Origin: Gamarada debralockiae
Taxonomy: Eukaryota; Ascomycota; Leotiomycetes; Helotiales; Hyphodiscaceae
Assembly: GCA_002803225.1 (NCBI GenBank)
Contig: NXFV01001718.1
Location: 1 to 37,472 of the forward strand
DNA: 37,472 bases
Direction: 5' to 3'
Positions 10,670 to 22,314 of the stretch are shown piece after piece. Positions within the stretch are counted from its first letter, which is position 1. Each line of letters opens with the position of its first letter. The notes below the pieces were generated by a model. That model had not been told where the DNA came from. It was given only the letters and a program-made list of their open reading frames with translations, and searched no databases. The translations under genes and the position numbers were made by a program.

Positions 10670-11128
10670 GAGCGTTACTGGGCACCTGCACTCAAAAGAA
10701 CATATTGCATAGATTAGCACATAGGTCGCCTGAATCCTCATTATAGAGATAGAGATAATAGCTTACATTTTAACTTGGGTACGCTCTGAACTGACCTGTA
10801 CTTCTGAAAATCCGTCAGACAACTGTGCTGCGAAAGTGCATCTGCAGTAATTGCCCCTTCTAGACCGCCACTGTTTACTTTCATACGTTTCATTCTGTGT
10901 AACGAATGAACGACGAGACGCCAGCTAACTGGGACTTGAAAATTGAGAAACAGAGAACCATGGAATAATGCAAGCACTTCTGAATATCATACTCGAAAAA
11001 AGGACTTAAATTTGATCTTGCAATCAGTCCATCCCAACGCCAACTATGCAACATCAGCCAAGCCACCATACCCGTAGCCCCTCGCTCACGCATATGGCCC
11101 TCTTATTTCGCCCAGCCCTCACCACCTA
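10670..11128. other. Convergent 3' intergenic region
   Basis: The nucleoside hydrolase and LSM8 end towards each other here. I see only short frames and no recognisable element; probable 3' untranslated regions. Confidence 0.5.
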
Positions 11129-11563
11129 TCATGAATGCTTCACTCCTCCCACAACCGCACCCCTGACCTGCAACCAATCAATGCTATCATCCAACTCCTC
11201 GTCCACAAGCCCCACCACCACGACATTGTCGCCTCTGATCAAGTACAGCCCATGTTCGACTTCGCTCGATGATTCGGGATCATCTGGTGGTCGAATGATG
11301 CGCTCTGTGGTGTGTGTTAGGACCTAGTCAGCAGTTAGAACCCAATCCAGTAGAATTGAAGGCATGCAATTGAGAGAAACTTACCAAGTTGGTCATCTGG
11401 TCGCACGAGAGTAGCGTTCCAACAAGCGTCCTAGAATCACTGGTCAACACCAGCACTTTCTCTATCTGGCTGTCAGAATGGGTTGTAAGCTTTTCTAACA
11501 CAGCATGGAGATGAGGAGAGCGTGGAAAGGGGTCTTACTGTTGACATAGCCTGAGAGAGACAT
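11129..11563 (-). CDS. lsm8: U6 snRNA-associated Sm-like protein LSm8
   Basis: Three exons on the minus strand: 11563-11539, 11461-11385 and 11323-11129, giving 98 residues, the usual size. LSm8 defines the nuclear Lsm2-8 ring that binds the 3' oligo(U) of U6 snRNA and supports pre-mRNA splicing. The Sm1 region reads SGYVNKKVLVLTSDSRTLVG, then TLLSCDQMTNLVL and ERIIRPPDDPE. The Sm2 region reads GLYLIRGDNVVVVGLVDEE, which is diagnostic (G-x-x-x-I-R-G-D-N-V). The acceptor choices are decided by frame: intron 1 ends ATAG to give N-K-K-V-L, and intron 2 ends CTAG to give L-V-L-T. No single long open frame covers the gene, so it is easily missed. It shares a 347-bp divergent promoter with VPS26. 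Confidence 0.95.
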
Positions 11564-11910
11564 GATGGAGATTTGTGGGCTCGCTGCCGGCTATGCGGCG
11601 CGAAATCGAAGTATTTATGACAGTGCGAAGTCTTTGGGTGGGATTTAAGTCGTAGTTTGGCTGCTCGAGTGATCTTTGGGCGCGTTGTGATAGAGTTAAA
11701 GCTTTGCAGATCAAAAGTTGAACGGCCCGAGCTTTGCAAGAGGCTGAGGCAGCCTTGTCTCTAGAACCACCCTTGAATCGATCTCGCTACCCCTGCCTGC
11801 GTGAGCTTCCTTCAACCACATCGAGAACCTTCAACTGTCTTGCGCGTCTTCCACCAACGCCCGCACCTACGAACCTACGTTGCAGGATCGCTCAATATTG
11901 ATCTGCCAAG
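11564..11910. promoter_or_regulatory. Divergent promoter region LSM8 / VPS26
   Basis: This 347-bp gap separates the LSM8 start (minus strand) from the VPS26 start (plus strand). It has C/T-rich runs on the VPS26 side, typical of fungal 5' untranslated regions. No named element is evident. Confidence 0.45.
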
Positions 11911-13025
11911 ATGTCGTACTTCTTCTCGACACCGGTCGATATTGATATTGTGCTGGACGATGGAGATAACAGGACAATGGTGGATATGAAGGCAGACAAG
12001 GGACGGCGAGAGAAGGCGCCACTCTACAAAGATGGGGAGTCTGTGAAGGGCGCTGTCACTATACGCCCGAAGGATGGAAAGCGCTTAGAGCATACGGGGA
12101 TCAAGGTCCAATTCATTGGGACAATTGGCAAGTCTTGAGCTCTGCAATTGCTGTTCCGGATTGACGCTAATGCGCAGCACAGAGATGTTCTTCGATCGCG
12201 GCAATCACTACGAATTCCTCTCCCTGGGCCAAGAATTAGCTGCACCAGGCGACCTCCAACACCCTCAAGCCTTCGATTTTAACTTCAAGAACGTTGAGAA
12301 GCAATACGAATCCTACAGTGGCATCAACGTACGGCTGCGATACTTCGTCCGTGTCACAGTGTCTCGAAGGATGGCGGATGTGATCAGAGAGAAGGATATC
12401 TGGGTCTACTCATACAGAATCCCTCCTGAGATGAACAGCTCGATCAAGATGGATGTCGGAATTGAGGACTGTTTGCACATTGAGTTCGAATACTCGAAAT
12501 CGAAGTACCACTTGAAGGATGTCATTGTGGGACGCATATACTTCCTCCTGGTTAGATTGAAGATCAAGCATATGGAGCTGTCGATCATAAGAAGGGAAAC
12601 GACTGGTGCTGCGCCGAATCAGTACAATGAGAGTGAGACGTTGGTGCGATTTGAGGTAAGTCTCCTGAAGGCCACTCTGCAATTGAGATGTGCTGACATG
12701 AAGCAGATCATGGATGGCTCACCATCAAGAGGAGAAACAATCCCTATCAGACTCTTCCTTGGAGGTTTCGATCTGACACCAACGTTCCGGGAAGTCAACA
12801 AAAAGTACTCTACCAGATATTACCTCAGTCTTGTGCTCATTGACGAAGGTAAGCTATCACTTAACCTCACGAAGAGCACAGCATTAACTTTACATAGATG
12901 CCCGAAGATATTTCAAGCAATCCGAAATCGTCCTCTACCGTCAGCAACCAGAAATCGCAGCGGCAGCAGGCCAGCAGACACAGATCACTGGTGCACCACC
13001 GCCAGAGCGGGCACCGGCAGCGTGA
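11911..13025 (+). CDS. vps26: Retromer subunit Vps26
   Basis: Four exons: 11911-12127, 12183-12655, 12707-12848 and 12898-13025, giving 319 residues, close to the usual 300-340. Vps26 is the arrestin-fold subunit of the retromer, which recycles cargo from endosomes to the trans-Golgi. Typical segments are present: MSYFFSTPVDIDI at the start, KRLEHTGIKVQFIG, FFDRGNHYEF, LRYFVRVTVSRR, HIEFEYSKSKYHL, VGRIYFLLVRLKIKHMEL and IPIRLFLGG. A further block, FREVNKKYSTRYYLSLVLIDEDARRYFKQSEI, crosses the last intron. Intron 1 appears to use a GC donor (G|GCAAGT), which restores the family sequence at I-G-T-I-E-M-F. The tail ends in Ala/Gln/Pro-rich residues. Confidence 0.95.
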
Positions 13026-13209
13026 TCAGGAATTAGAAGCATCAGCATGAAAATTTGTATCATAGGCACAGCGCTCTGATGAAGGAAGTAATCAATCAAG
13101 ACCACATTTCATGAATTCTCGTCTTATGTCTCCTTTTGCTCCAGAGATTATTTTCTATCTCACAAGTACTCATGACTCCCAGTGACGCCTCCGCTCAAGC
13201 CACCCAAGC

Positions 13210-16200
13210 TTATAAAACATCCATTTCATCCCCTCCAGCAAACGCAAACTGGTTGTTCTCAATAGCAGCTATCCTGTCCAGTTCCTCTTGATATGACTTC
13301 CTGACATCCTCCAACGTGACAACCTTTCTCTTTGGTGCGTTCTTGGCACCGGTGGCTGAAGACTTGGGCGGAAGCTCCTCTTGGAAGATCCAAGCCTGTT
13401 TTGGGTCTACGCAACTTAAAGCATTGATGAGTGCCACATATTGCTTCGTGACAGGCGTCTCAAGTCCATCCTCTCCGAGCGCTCTGTCGCCTTCCCCTGC
13501 CTGCTGCAGTTTTTGTAATCGCTCAAGTGAGATGGCTGCTGCGCCACGGAAATCACTACGCTTGATCCGCCATGCGTAGAGGATTTTATGATACGGAACG
13601 CCGACTGTGACCTCGACGATGCTTTGGCATTTTTGGGCTAGGATGTCGTCCACTGCATCCTGCAGGCCAATGAAAGGCAGTTCAACGAGTTCGGATGCAT
13701 ACGAAGATTCGCACATCTTAGTGACGAGCGTGCGAAGAGAAGAGTGTCGAAGAGCCGTGTCGGTGAAAAGTCCAAGAACAGAGTGTGCAAGGTCGTATCG
13801 GCAGGTTTGGATGGCAGCACTGAACAGTCGGCTGTGCATGTCGGTGCGAAGCTGTGATAGCTGCGGATCTTCATTGCCAGGTTTAATGAACTGAAGTGAT
13901 AATCTTGCGAAGTCGACAACATATGAGTAGTTCTTGCTATTTTCGAACAACGTGACGATGTGAGAATAGTATTCGGGTACGCCGGCGTTGAGAAGATTGC
14001 GCTCGGTCTCATCCAGGTATCCAGCGCTGCGGTAATCTGTACGCTTCCTTGGATCTGGGAAGCCTGCAAATTGGTTAGCAACCGGTGTATTCATGTGAAA
14101 ATGTAAGGACGTACCGATTCCAAAAGCTGCCTTCTTGAATAGCATCGCCGCTGTGGGGGCATCATTTGCGGCAAGGCATGTTCTACCCTGGATGTAGGTC
14201 GAGAATGGGTCGTTTCCAGCGAATCTGGAGAACTCCAATGCCAAATCGGGGCGCTCATACTTCAGCAAGAAGCACTGAATGACTGCGGGTGGGGCCTCAT
14301 ACTCGCTGTCGGGAGCACAGATATGAGTGATGACTTCGGTCAGAGCCGAGGAGAGAGTTTCGTCTCTTCGGGTATCGAGTCCAAAAAGATGGCGAAGGAC
14401 ACCTTCTAGGACTGTAACTGTTTCGGTACTGGGAGCCACTCTCTTCGTCACAGTCGAGCTCTTCTCTGTGATGGAATTCGATCGCTCTGTCCTGGCCAAA
14501 GGCAAGGATATTTGAGTACTTGAAAGCCAATTGATGAGCTCCAGTTTCTTGAGCATCGCTAAAAGCTGAGAAAAAACTGCAGCAGTCTCGAACTGAATTC
14601 CTTCCTCTCCGTGGTTGATCTCGGCTTCTATGAGGACCAACAAAACCAGCTGATCCAAGCAAACATTTCGCTGCAGCTCGATTGTCTCCTGCACCCCCTT
14701 TACAACCAATTCGTTGCCAAATTTTGCAAGTGGAAGTAAATGAGGACGTTTGTCGACTTCATCCGATGCGCTCAAAAGGTCCAGCAAAGCATCGTATACC
14801 TGTGGCGTAACATCTTTGAAGCTGCCGCCTAAGTTGGCTACGAGTTGAGCGTATTCCTCTTCTCCTATCTGGTTGGCGAAATCGCACTTCTCGTAGAAGA
14901 CTCTCATTCTCGCTGGGTCAACAAGCGTGGGTTCCTCAAAAAGCTCCCCGAGCAATGCGGTCTTGCAGCTGTGAAGCAGTTGGTCTGAAAATGAGTCCCG
15001 GAAAGCGGCTGCGCTCATGACAAGGGCTGCGACATGCTCAGCACCTGGCGGTATCGATTCCGGGTTGTGCCATATTTGTTCCAAGCCACTGCAATCTCTG
15101 ACTGCTGCAACGCCATCTGCTAATGCAACCAACGGCATTTCCCCTTTAACCTCAACGACTAAGGACAGAGCCTCCCCGCGTTGCTTGTCTAACTCTACAA
15201 GTAGACGATAGAAGCGGCGCCACTGTGTGTCTGTGGCTCTGCGGAACTGATCAAAGTCCATATGGCCGTCGGATGTACGCCCCAGGAGCACGGTCGAGGC
15301 AATAATTGAGCACATTCGTTCGGCCAAGGGACCTGGTCGGCGTGCCACATCTTTTGACTCGCCTAATCCACGCTTATAGATTGCAAGTCCGGTCTCGATT
15401 GTTGCCGAGGTGAATCTGCCTGGCGTCAAGATAAATTCCAGCCACTTGTCCGTTGCATCCGACGCATCTCCGTGATATACTATCGGTAGACGGGTTTCTC
15501 GAATAGTCTCAGTAGCCATGGCCACCCAATCACTAGCCCAAGCATCGCGAACACGTGCGGTTGATCCACCTTGGAAGTCTAGCTTTTGGACTCGGTAGGT
15601 TGTATTGTTCTTCCACAGGGTCCAGAGAGTAAAGCTTTTCATGTCTGACCGGTCTTGGGTAACATAAAAGTCTGCTAACGTCCATAAGTCGGATGTGGGG
15701 GCTCGTGGTATTAGGTCGTTATTGAGAAACATGTCTGTTACTTCCAAGTTGCCGTCCTCTGCTGGAGAGACAGTCCAGAATTTGAACTGGCCAGTTCCAA
15801 GAGGTGAGTACGTAACGCAGACCACGTTCTCATCGGCGCCAAGAACCTTAATCAACTGCGAATGTGACGGATCGATGACTTGTTTTCCAGCATCCTTTGA
15901 ATCCAACTCCTGACCAAGCATGTCTCCCACGTAGGCACTTTTTCCAGTCGACAAATTCCAAATTCGTAGCTGATGGTTCAGACATATCGTGAATGCATGT
16001 GGCACGCCGTCGATCTCAATAGATGGTGAGGCTATCGAGGTAGCAGCAGAAAGATCTAAAGTACCTTTGCCGTAAGGAATCTTATGGCCTCCTTTCAAAT
16101 AGCTCCTCAGGCCAATAGACCAGGCATTCTCGCGATAGTGAGATTCGGTCCATACTGAACCTATTTGAATCAGCATACAGTAATTCAAATGGAATATATA

Positions 16201-16859
16201 TCAGGCTTACCATCTCCGCCCGACTTCCTGGTCAGTCTTGTAAGGTCGCCGGTAGCGTATGAGAGCAGTAACTCATCCGAGCTCAAAGCAACCAGTCTGT
16301 ACGCCTTTTTGAACCCAAATTGGCCTGACAAGTATGATTTGCACCAGTCTCCAATATTATTCTCGGTACTCGATGGCTTTCGGAAATGATCTGGGCGCAG
16401 ACTCAGGGTGAAAAGATGGTTCTCCTCCGTCAACACGAATATGCTCAAGACATCATGCTCCTTAGAATCTGAAAGCGCAATACAACCGGTCTTTATCGAG
16501 TGAGTAAAGTATAACCGTAGCGTAAGGTTCGAATCTGCTGCGCCCGTTTGCTTCGAAATGTCCACAGCTCGTATGCTGAGCACTTTTCCATCTTCCAGTA
16601 TTCGCCAGAGAAAGCTCTTCGGTGTCATGTGATGCGTGCGGTGGAAAATAGATGCAGCCGTAGCTAGGTTCTTCAGTCGGAATGCGCCTTCATCTTCTGC
16701 GACTGAAGTTTCGTCGAATTCGGATTGTTTCTGACCTTTTGAAGGCCATGTTGATGCACCGTGCTGTGGTAAACGAATGGCTATCGTGGAGCCTTGCGTC
16801 GCGGGATCGAGGTTCAATCGTGTTTCTTTATACGCATGAAAAGGCCCCATGGCTGCCAT
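13210..16859 (-). CDS. nup120: Nucleoporin Nup120/Nup160
   Basis: Three exons on the minus strand: 16859-16211, 16160-14115 and 14063-13210, giving 1182 residues, the normal size for the fungal protein. Nup120 is a Y-complex (Nup84 complex) scaffold subunit of the nuclear pore. The N-terminal half (about residues 1-480) fits its beta-propeller, with segments such as LWRILEDGKVLSIRAVD and HAFTICLNHQLRIWNLSTGK. The C-terminal half fits the alpha-helical domain, with ERNLLNAGVPEYYSHIVTLFE and YALINALSCV-like helices. Intron 1 (50 nt) joins GGDG to SVWTE. Intron 2 (51 nt, 14064-14114) is a multiple of three without a stop; it has GTACGT, GCTAAC and TTGCAG, so it should be removed even though the frame stays open. 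The gene lies tandem to RAD51 and converges with VPS26. Confidence 0.9.
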
Positions 16860-17306
16860 CTTATCTCCATCAATCCTGAATCCCCTAGATTGTTGAGGGA
16901 ATCCTGAGGTGTTGTCGCATTTTGGTGTTGACGGTGCTGAAGTCGCGATATTTCTTGAAGGTTTTGGAAGCTTTGACGCTAGCGAGCAGCCTCGCCTGAA
17001 AATTGGCGGGAGGTACCTTCGCCCCCTTCAAGATACTTACTGTATCCTAACAAATTTTTAAGACATGGCATAGTTCACTGCATATGGAGGAAACATGCAA
17101 TACGATTTCTTAATTACTTGGTCTAACCGTGCAACATACAATGCATAGTCTTCACCATTTCACCGCAAACCCATAGCCCATAAAATGGCCCATATCGAAT
17201 GTACCGGCACGCCATAAACCCATGCAAAGAACATCAAATGATAGCACTTCATGCAAGCAATTCCTCTCACCTCTATCATCGCAAAGAATACTCTGTCGCT
17301 CATACT
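16860..17306. other. Intergenic, NUP120 promoter and RAD51 3' end
   Basis: About 450 bp between tandem minus-strand genes. The part near 16860-17050 should be the NUP120 promoter, and the part near 17200-17306 the RAD51 3' untranslated region. No coding signal or named element is seen. Confidence 0.5.
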
Positions 17307-18467
17307 CTAGTCCTTCTCCAAGTCCTTTGGGCTTGGGTCACCGATGCCGTCTTCGTTGATCGCAAAGAGACAATCACTCTCGGGAAGGCAGGGACTGTCA
17401 TAAATCTTGCAGATTCTAGTCTCTCCACGACCTTTTTTGAGACTCAACCGCGTGGTACTAGCGTGAGCAATGATATTTCCTCCAATGGGCTTCTTGGGGT
17501 CTGGGTTGAACATAGCACTTGGGCCGCCATCCACCTGGGCCACGACCTGGTTTGTGATGACAACGGCAATTCCAAACTCATCAGCAAGGCGTTGAAGAGT
17601 ACGCATAAACTTGGCCAAATGGGTTTGTCTTGAGGACAGCTCTCCTCGTCCAACGAAATCGGTTCGATACAAGGATGTAGCGCTGTCGACGATGAGCAGG
17701 GAGAAACGAGTCTCGCACATCATAGAAGAAGCCTGGTTGAGCAATTGAAGTTGGTGGTCGGAATTGTAGGCTCGGGCATATGCAACATTATCGAGGACTT
17801 CTTCGCCGGAAAGGCCATATCGATTGGCGACAGCGAGCAGACGGACGGGTCGGAATGTCCCTTCTGTATCAATGTAGAGACACTTTCCCTCGCCACCTCC
17901 CATGTCGAAAGGCAATTGGCAAGTGACAGCGAGAGTGTGGCATATTTGACTCTTTCCAGTTCTGAATTCTCCAAATATCTCAGTGACGGATCCGGTTTCA
18001 ATCCCTCCTGCCAGTAGTGTATCAAGTTGCTTGGAACCCGTAGTAATAGATATCAACTCGCTCCTTCGCTGGTGCATTTCGGTGGCAGTCGTAAATCCCA
18101 TGGGAACAAGTTTCGATGCTATTCATTCTTTCAGAAATGGTCATCAATACATGACACGGAATGGCTTACCTTCTGTCAATATCTTTGTAGCTTTCTGCTC
18201 CGAGATACCCTTAATCTGCTCCAGAATTCGTCGTGGAGTGTAGGCAACAGACTCCACGGTATTGTAGCCGCCATCGACTATCAATTGAATATCTCTCTTT
18301 GTGAGACCTGCAACACCCTATGTTCATCATGGATTAGCAGAAATATCGATGAGCCTTGCAATTGAGGACAGTACCTCTAATGCAGAGAGTGGCGTTGGCG
18401 CCCCTGGTCCACCCATTCCTCCATCTTCAATTCCGGATTGGGACTCTTCGATCTCCTCTGTAGTCAT
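17307..18467 (-). CDS. rad51: DNA recombinase Rad51
   Basis: Three exons on the minus strand: 18467-18375, 18317-18170 and 18118-17307, giving 350 residues, the normal size. Rad51 forms nucleoprotein filaments on single-stranded DNA and drives strand exchange in homologous recombination. Visible features: an acidic N-terminal tail; an HhH-type domain (about 30-80, [13 protein letters not shown] and [14 protein letters not shown]); Walker A GEFRTGKS (about 130-137); IDTEGTFRP; Walker B LLIVD (about 221-225); and [12 protein letters not shown] with the L2 region after it. The C-terminus has [13 protein letters not shown] and [17 protein letters not shown] and the tail identify Rad51 rather than Dmc1. 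The frame continues upstream of 18467, but the ATG before TTEEIEE gives the expected N-terminus. The tail after about residue 250 is complete. Confidence 0.95.
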
Positions 18468-19192
18468 CTTGTATACTATAAGGCGATTATTGCGAGTTTT
18501 TTGGGGACTGGATGGTACGTTGTAGGTTGATGAAGCACTATGTCGAGATTTGTTGACGCGTTGTTGTTGCGACAAACAAAAAATCGCGTGGAAAGCGCGA
18601 ACGGTTGCCACGTGATCACATGACCTGCCTGGACAACGAAATCTGGTAAATGAACCCATTCTCTTGAACTGCAAGTGCATTACGACCAGCCAGGAAATAA
18701 ATTCAAAGCAGAAAAGTCGTAAGATGCTCTTACTTTGCCCTTTCAGGGAACGCCGTGGCCGAGATTTTGAACTCACACATCGTACAGCAATCAAAAGACT
18801 CCAAAGCGACAAGTGAAGACCAGAAAGCAGAGCTACTTCTAGCAGGGTGCTGTTTCAAGATATAACAGAGACTATGAGAATGTACTGTTTGATTTGTGGA
18901 CTCATCTGATCTAATATAGAAGTGTTTATTTACGAACCAGCATAACACCCGTCGAACAACAAACCCAGCAGCAGCATTCTTAACTTTCCAAGTAGACACA
19001 ACACCCTGTATGACTCTTGGGTCTGCTCTCGAAAATACACTGCAGTTCCCAGCATAATGCTTCTATCCCACGATAACACTAATCTCCACCAGGCAATATC
19101 TCACTGGAGCAGAAAGCTTCATACAACCGAGACTCTCCTTCAAGCTGTCTCGAGGGTGATACATGTCTCTGATCCCAGACGTCTGAGGTACT
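18468..19192. other. Intergenic, RAD51 promoter and 3' end of next gene
   Basis: About 725 bp between tandem minus-strand genes. The proximal 150 bp carry a MluI box and neighbouring GCGC and CACGTG motifs (listed separately). The rest shows short frames only and no recognisable gene. Confidence 0.5.
18556..18561. promoter_or_regulatory. Candidate MluI cell-cycle box upstream of RAD51
   Basis: The palindrome ACGCGT lies about 90 nt upstream of the RAD51 start codon. In yeasts this MCB element binds MBF and gives G1/S expression of DNA-replication and repair genes, RAD51 among them. Within the next 60 bp are AAAGCGCGAA (about 18589-18598), which resembles an E2F/MBF-type site, and the E-box CACGTG at 18609-18614. 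The motif is short, so chance occurrence is possible, but its position and gene fit. Confidence 0.45.
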
Positions 19193-20532
19193 TCAAGGGC
19201 TTTCCAAAGTACTGGAATGTCGTCTAGAAGATATTGAAGTCTGGATCTTCTTTTGAAGCTTGTTCGACTGTCTCTTCTCTCCGGTATCGTCGTCTTGGAT
19301 CCATCGTTCGTCACAATCGACTCCTTTACCCTTGGATTCGGCAGGAACACCGAAGGTACCAGCTGGCAGGACTTCAAAACCCGAGTTGACTTTTCGAATG
19401 GATTTATTTATGTGAAGGTCCCCAGGTATGAAAGGCGACGGGGATCGCGAATGGGATAGGAGTGGAACTTGTGATTTACCACTTGCAGTGAGCTCCCGGG
19501 CCGTTCGGGCGTATGGTGGTCTAAATGGCATTACAACGTCAATGGAACTTGACAGCGGCGCTGTGGGCGGATCCAATTTCTCATGTTCAGGAGGTTCGAG
19601 AGGTATTGGGAAGTACTCGGGCCTCGAACCCTGGAGAGGAAGAGGGAATCTAGGAGGTCTACTCGAAGCCGCCGTCAATGGTTCTAACATAGCATTTCCA
19701 CCTGAATGTTGAACAGGTAATGATCGACGTTTGGCGTGCGTTCGTACTCGCGTAGTGCTTGAAAGGGTCGCATCAGTATCCGAGCCAGAATAGCGTTCGT
19801 TGTCAGCCACGGCTCCTGACGATGCATCGTTCTCCGTCTCCGGCCTGTGAGTGCAGCTCTCAGTTTCTGCTCCGGCTTTGGCACCTGGTTGATCCAGGGT
19901 CTCTTCGTTGCAATCGGTCCCTCCATGACTATGGTAACGAAGATGAGACGACCTTCGAGGCTTGTATGAGGGGCGATATCCTCGCGAACCTTGGACTTCG
20001 GTAGACTTGCTGCGTTGATCAACGGCCGAGATGCCCGATTCGCTTTCTCTGCGTGTCGTTCTTCCTCGACTCGACGCTGACTGCACTCTTGCTTGGGAGC
20101 TATCTAGGGAGGCTCGAGGACTGGGGCTTTGGATTCCAGTACGGTCAGAGGAACTGCTGCGCATTTTACCAAGTTTGAGGCTTGCAGGAATCAGTGTCCT
20201 ATCCTTCGGTATCCAAATCCCATCAACCTGTACGCCACTCTGGATAGCTCGTACTCCAAATGAAATGTCTTGACGCTTCCGTGATTCGACCATTTGTTGA
20301 TTCCGTCGCGATTCCTCAATCGCGATCCGCTGTTCTTCGTCCTTGCCTTCTTGCTTCTTGACCAGCTTGTTCGTCCATACCAATTTGCCATATCCGATTC
20401 CAAATACAGCGAGTATCGCCAAAGCTAGCACCTACAGACTATTAGCAAGTGATCTAAAGGTATTAGTGAGAATTCACTCACAAAAGCCATCTTCTCCCAC
20501 AAAGCCCACGAGTTAAGGAATGATGTGGCCAT
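19193..20532 (-). CDS. Single-span membrane protein, unknown function
   Basis: Two exons on the minus strand: 20532-20482 and 20431-19193, giving 429 residues. The 50-nt intron has GTGAGT and TGTAG ends. Exon 1 encodes MATSFLNSWALWEKMAF, joining VLALAILAVFGIGYG, so the transmembrane helix (about residues 15-33) is built across the splice. A Lys/Glu/Arg-rich coiled-coil-like stretch follows (about 37-75). Then comes SFGVRAIQSGVQVDGIWIPKD, which looks like the constrained motif, and a long Ser/Arg/Pro-rich tail, probably disordered. I cannot assign a family name. The topology resembles the membrane protein at 6990-8255, but the sequences do not look related. Without exon 1 the protein would seem to start at a GTG inside the helix. 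Confidence 0.75.
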
Positions 20533-22314
20533 GTTAAGGCACAATTCTCAACAAGTTAGGTATCTCTGCTATCAAATTCCGAAGGTGTCGTAGTAGAAGG
20601 CGTTGAGCTTTCAAAGAATGGAATCTCAAGAACAAAGGAGGTGAGAAGTCAAAAATCGCCAATTGTCGCCAAAATGCTGGAAGAAGTTCGTAGTCGTCGA
20701 GAATGCACAATTGTAGGTGGAATCGGCAACAGCAAACCTGTGGCGGTCTCCTTTGAGAAGGCACAGCCTTCGAACAAGCTTGCATAGGTACTTGCTCTAA
20801 CGGACGTGAAAGCGAATCCGAAGTCCTAGATTCGGTACCTCAAACCCGAGGATCATGAAGGCAGGTGTTGAATATATTTGCAAAGCATTCACGTTCGCCT
20901 CGGTACAGTATCCACACTTGTCGCATGGTCACTGTTGGCTTCGTCAATCCTTTGACGTTTTGTGACTCGATGCTGATCCAGATAATCAAGGAGTTCTTCG
21001 ATGTTGAGGATTTTGGTAGATTGGATACGGATAGCTGCAGATCGCCTTACTGAACACAGGTTGGAATTGCCAACGTAGTGAATGACATCTACAGAAAGCA
21101 TTCAACACCTCGATAATAGGCGAAATGATAAGGGGACACGTATCAAGGTCAAGGACAGAGATCTCACCTCACTGCTCACCATGTTGTGAGCCCAGGGAGA
21201 GAGAGAGAGCCAGAAATCAGTCATGAAAGACGTTGCCTGTTTGGCAAAGGCATCTCGAATGAAGGGCATTCATCCAGAGAAAGTAGTAACAAGAGAAGTA
21301 TCTGCGCGTTGAAAATAGAGGGGGCCAAGCGCCTGCCAATCTGGGTAATCGCATCGTTCGTTACAACAATATGAAATAAGCCCTACCGCCTTAGAGTCCT
21401 GTCTCTCCCAATTTCCTACAATTCTACTTGAAATAGTAGAGAATCGACTTAGATCAAGTTGCAAGAGACCACCGAAGCAATTCTCCAAGCTGGATGTCAA
21501 TATTCCGAGCTAATTTTGAGGCGATGCAGATATCGCAGTCAAGCTCTTCATCAACGTCCATCTCGAAGTAAAGGATCCCATCATTTACATGTTCAGCCTT
21601 ACGCTATTCTTGTCGTTGCTGCATTACTAAAGCCCAAAGAAGGTCCGTTTCTCAATGGCTGAGGAACACTGATATCTCGAAGCACTGCCTAGCACGAGAC
21701 ACCTCATGAAGTCTAAGACTCGCAATGATGAATCGATCAATTCGCCCAGAAGGATTCAAAGGCCTATTGGCGAATTGGTACCAACCGACAAAGACACCCA
21801 CCAACTACCAGCACCGACAAACAACGGGCCAGTGATGCAGCAGGAAGGACGCCTGGCCATCGACGCCTCGGTCAGGTCTTTGGGGAAGATTTCGGGGACG
21901 TGCATTTGAGATAACTGCACGAATTGCGTGTCCTTCAATCCCATTTGCAGTCATTTTTCTTTGGTCCAAGGGAGCATTTCAATTACATATCTTGTCGGCG
22001 CTTCAAATCTATGAGAGGAAGATGTTAAAGTTGGCTGCCCGAGTGGCCTGGAAATTTGCCGAGAGGCTTGAGTCGATGGAGCTTTTCCTCACTGAGCCAA
22101 GTCTCCCATCTTGCGCACAAGCCTAAAGGTAAGAGAGGCGCAGCAATTTCTACGCGGTCCGTTGTACCCCTGTACAACCGCAATCGAATTCCTCCGCGGT
22201 TCAAAGGGTAGTTTGACATTGTTGTCCTGGGCGCTTTCTTTCCCTTCCTCTCTCGACATCCTCGGCCAGCAATATATTATTACCTCCATACATACGCAAT
22301 AATTCTACATTACA
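20533..22314. other. 1.8-kb divergent intergenic region
   Basis: This gap separates two divergent genes and is the longest gene-free stretch of the core part. Frames are short and carry no domain. Near 22161-22178 is a dyad, GTTGTAC-ccct-GTACAAC, about 140 bp before the start of the gene at 22315; it could be a protein-binding palindrome. I find no tRNA or other RNA gene that I can support. Confidence 0.45.

Noticed and set aside
17199..17633. 144-codon plus-strand frame over the RAD51 3' end
   Set aside because: It is antisense to the highly conserved Rad51 C-terminus and has no domain of its own.
22030..22110. A tRNA-like A-box (TGCCCGAGTGG near 22037)
   Set aside because: No B-box of the GGTTCGANNCC type follows at the right distance and no cloverleaf closes, so I do not call a tRNA.
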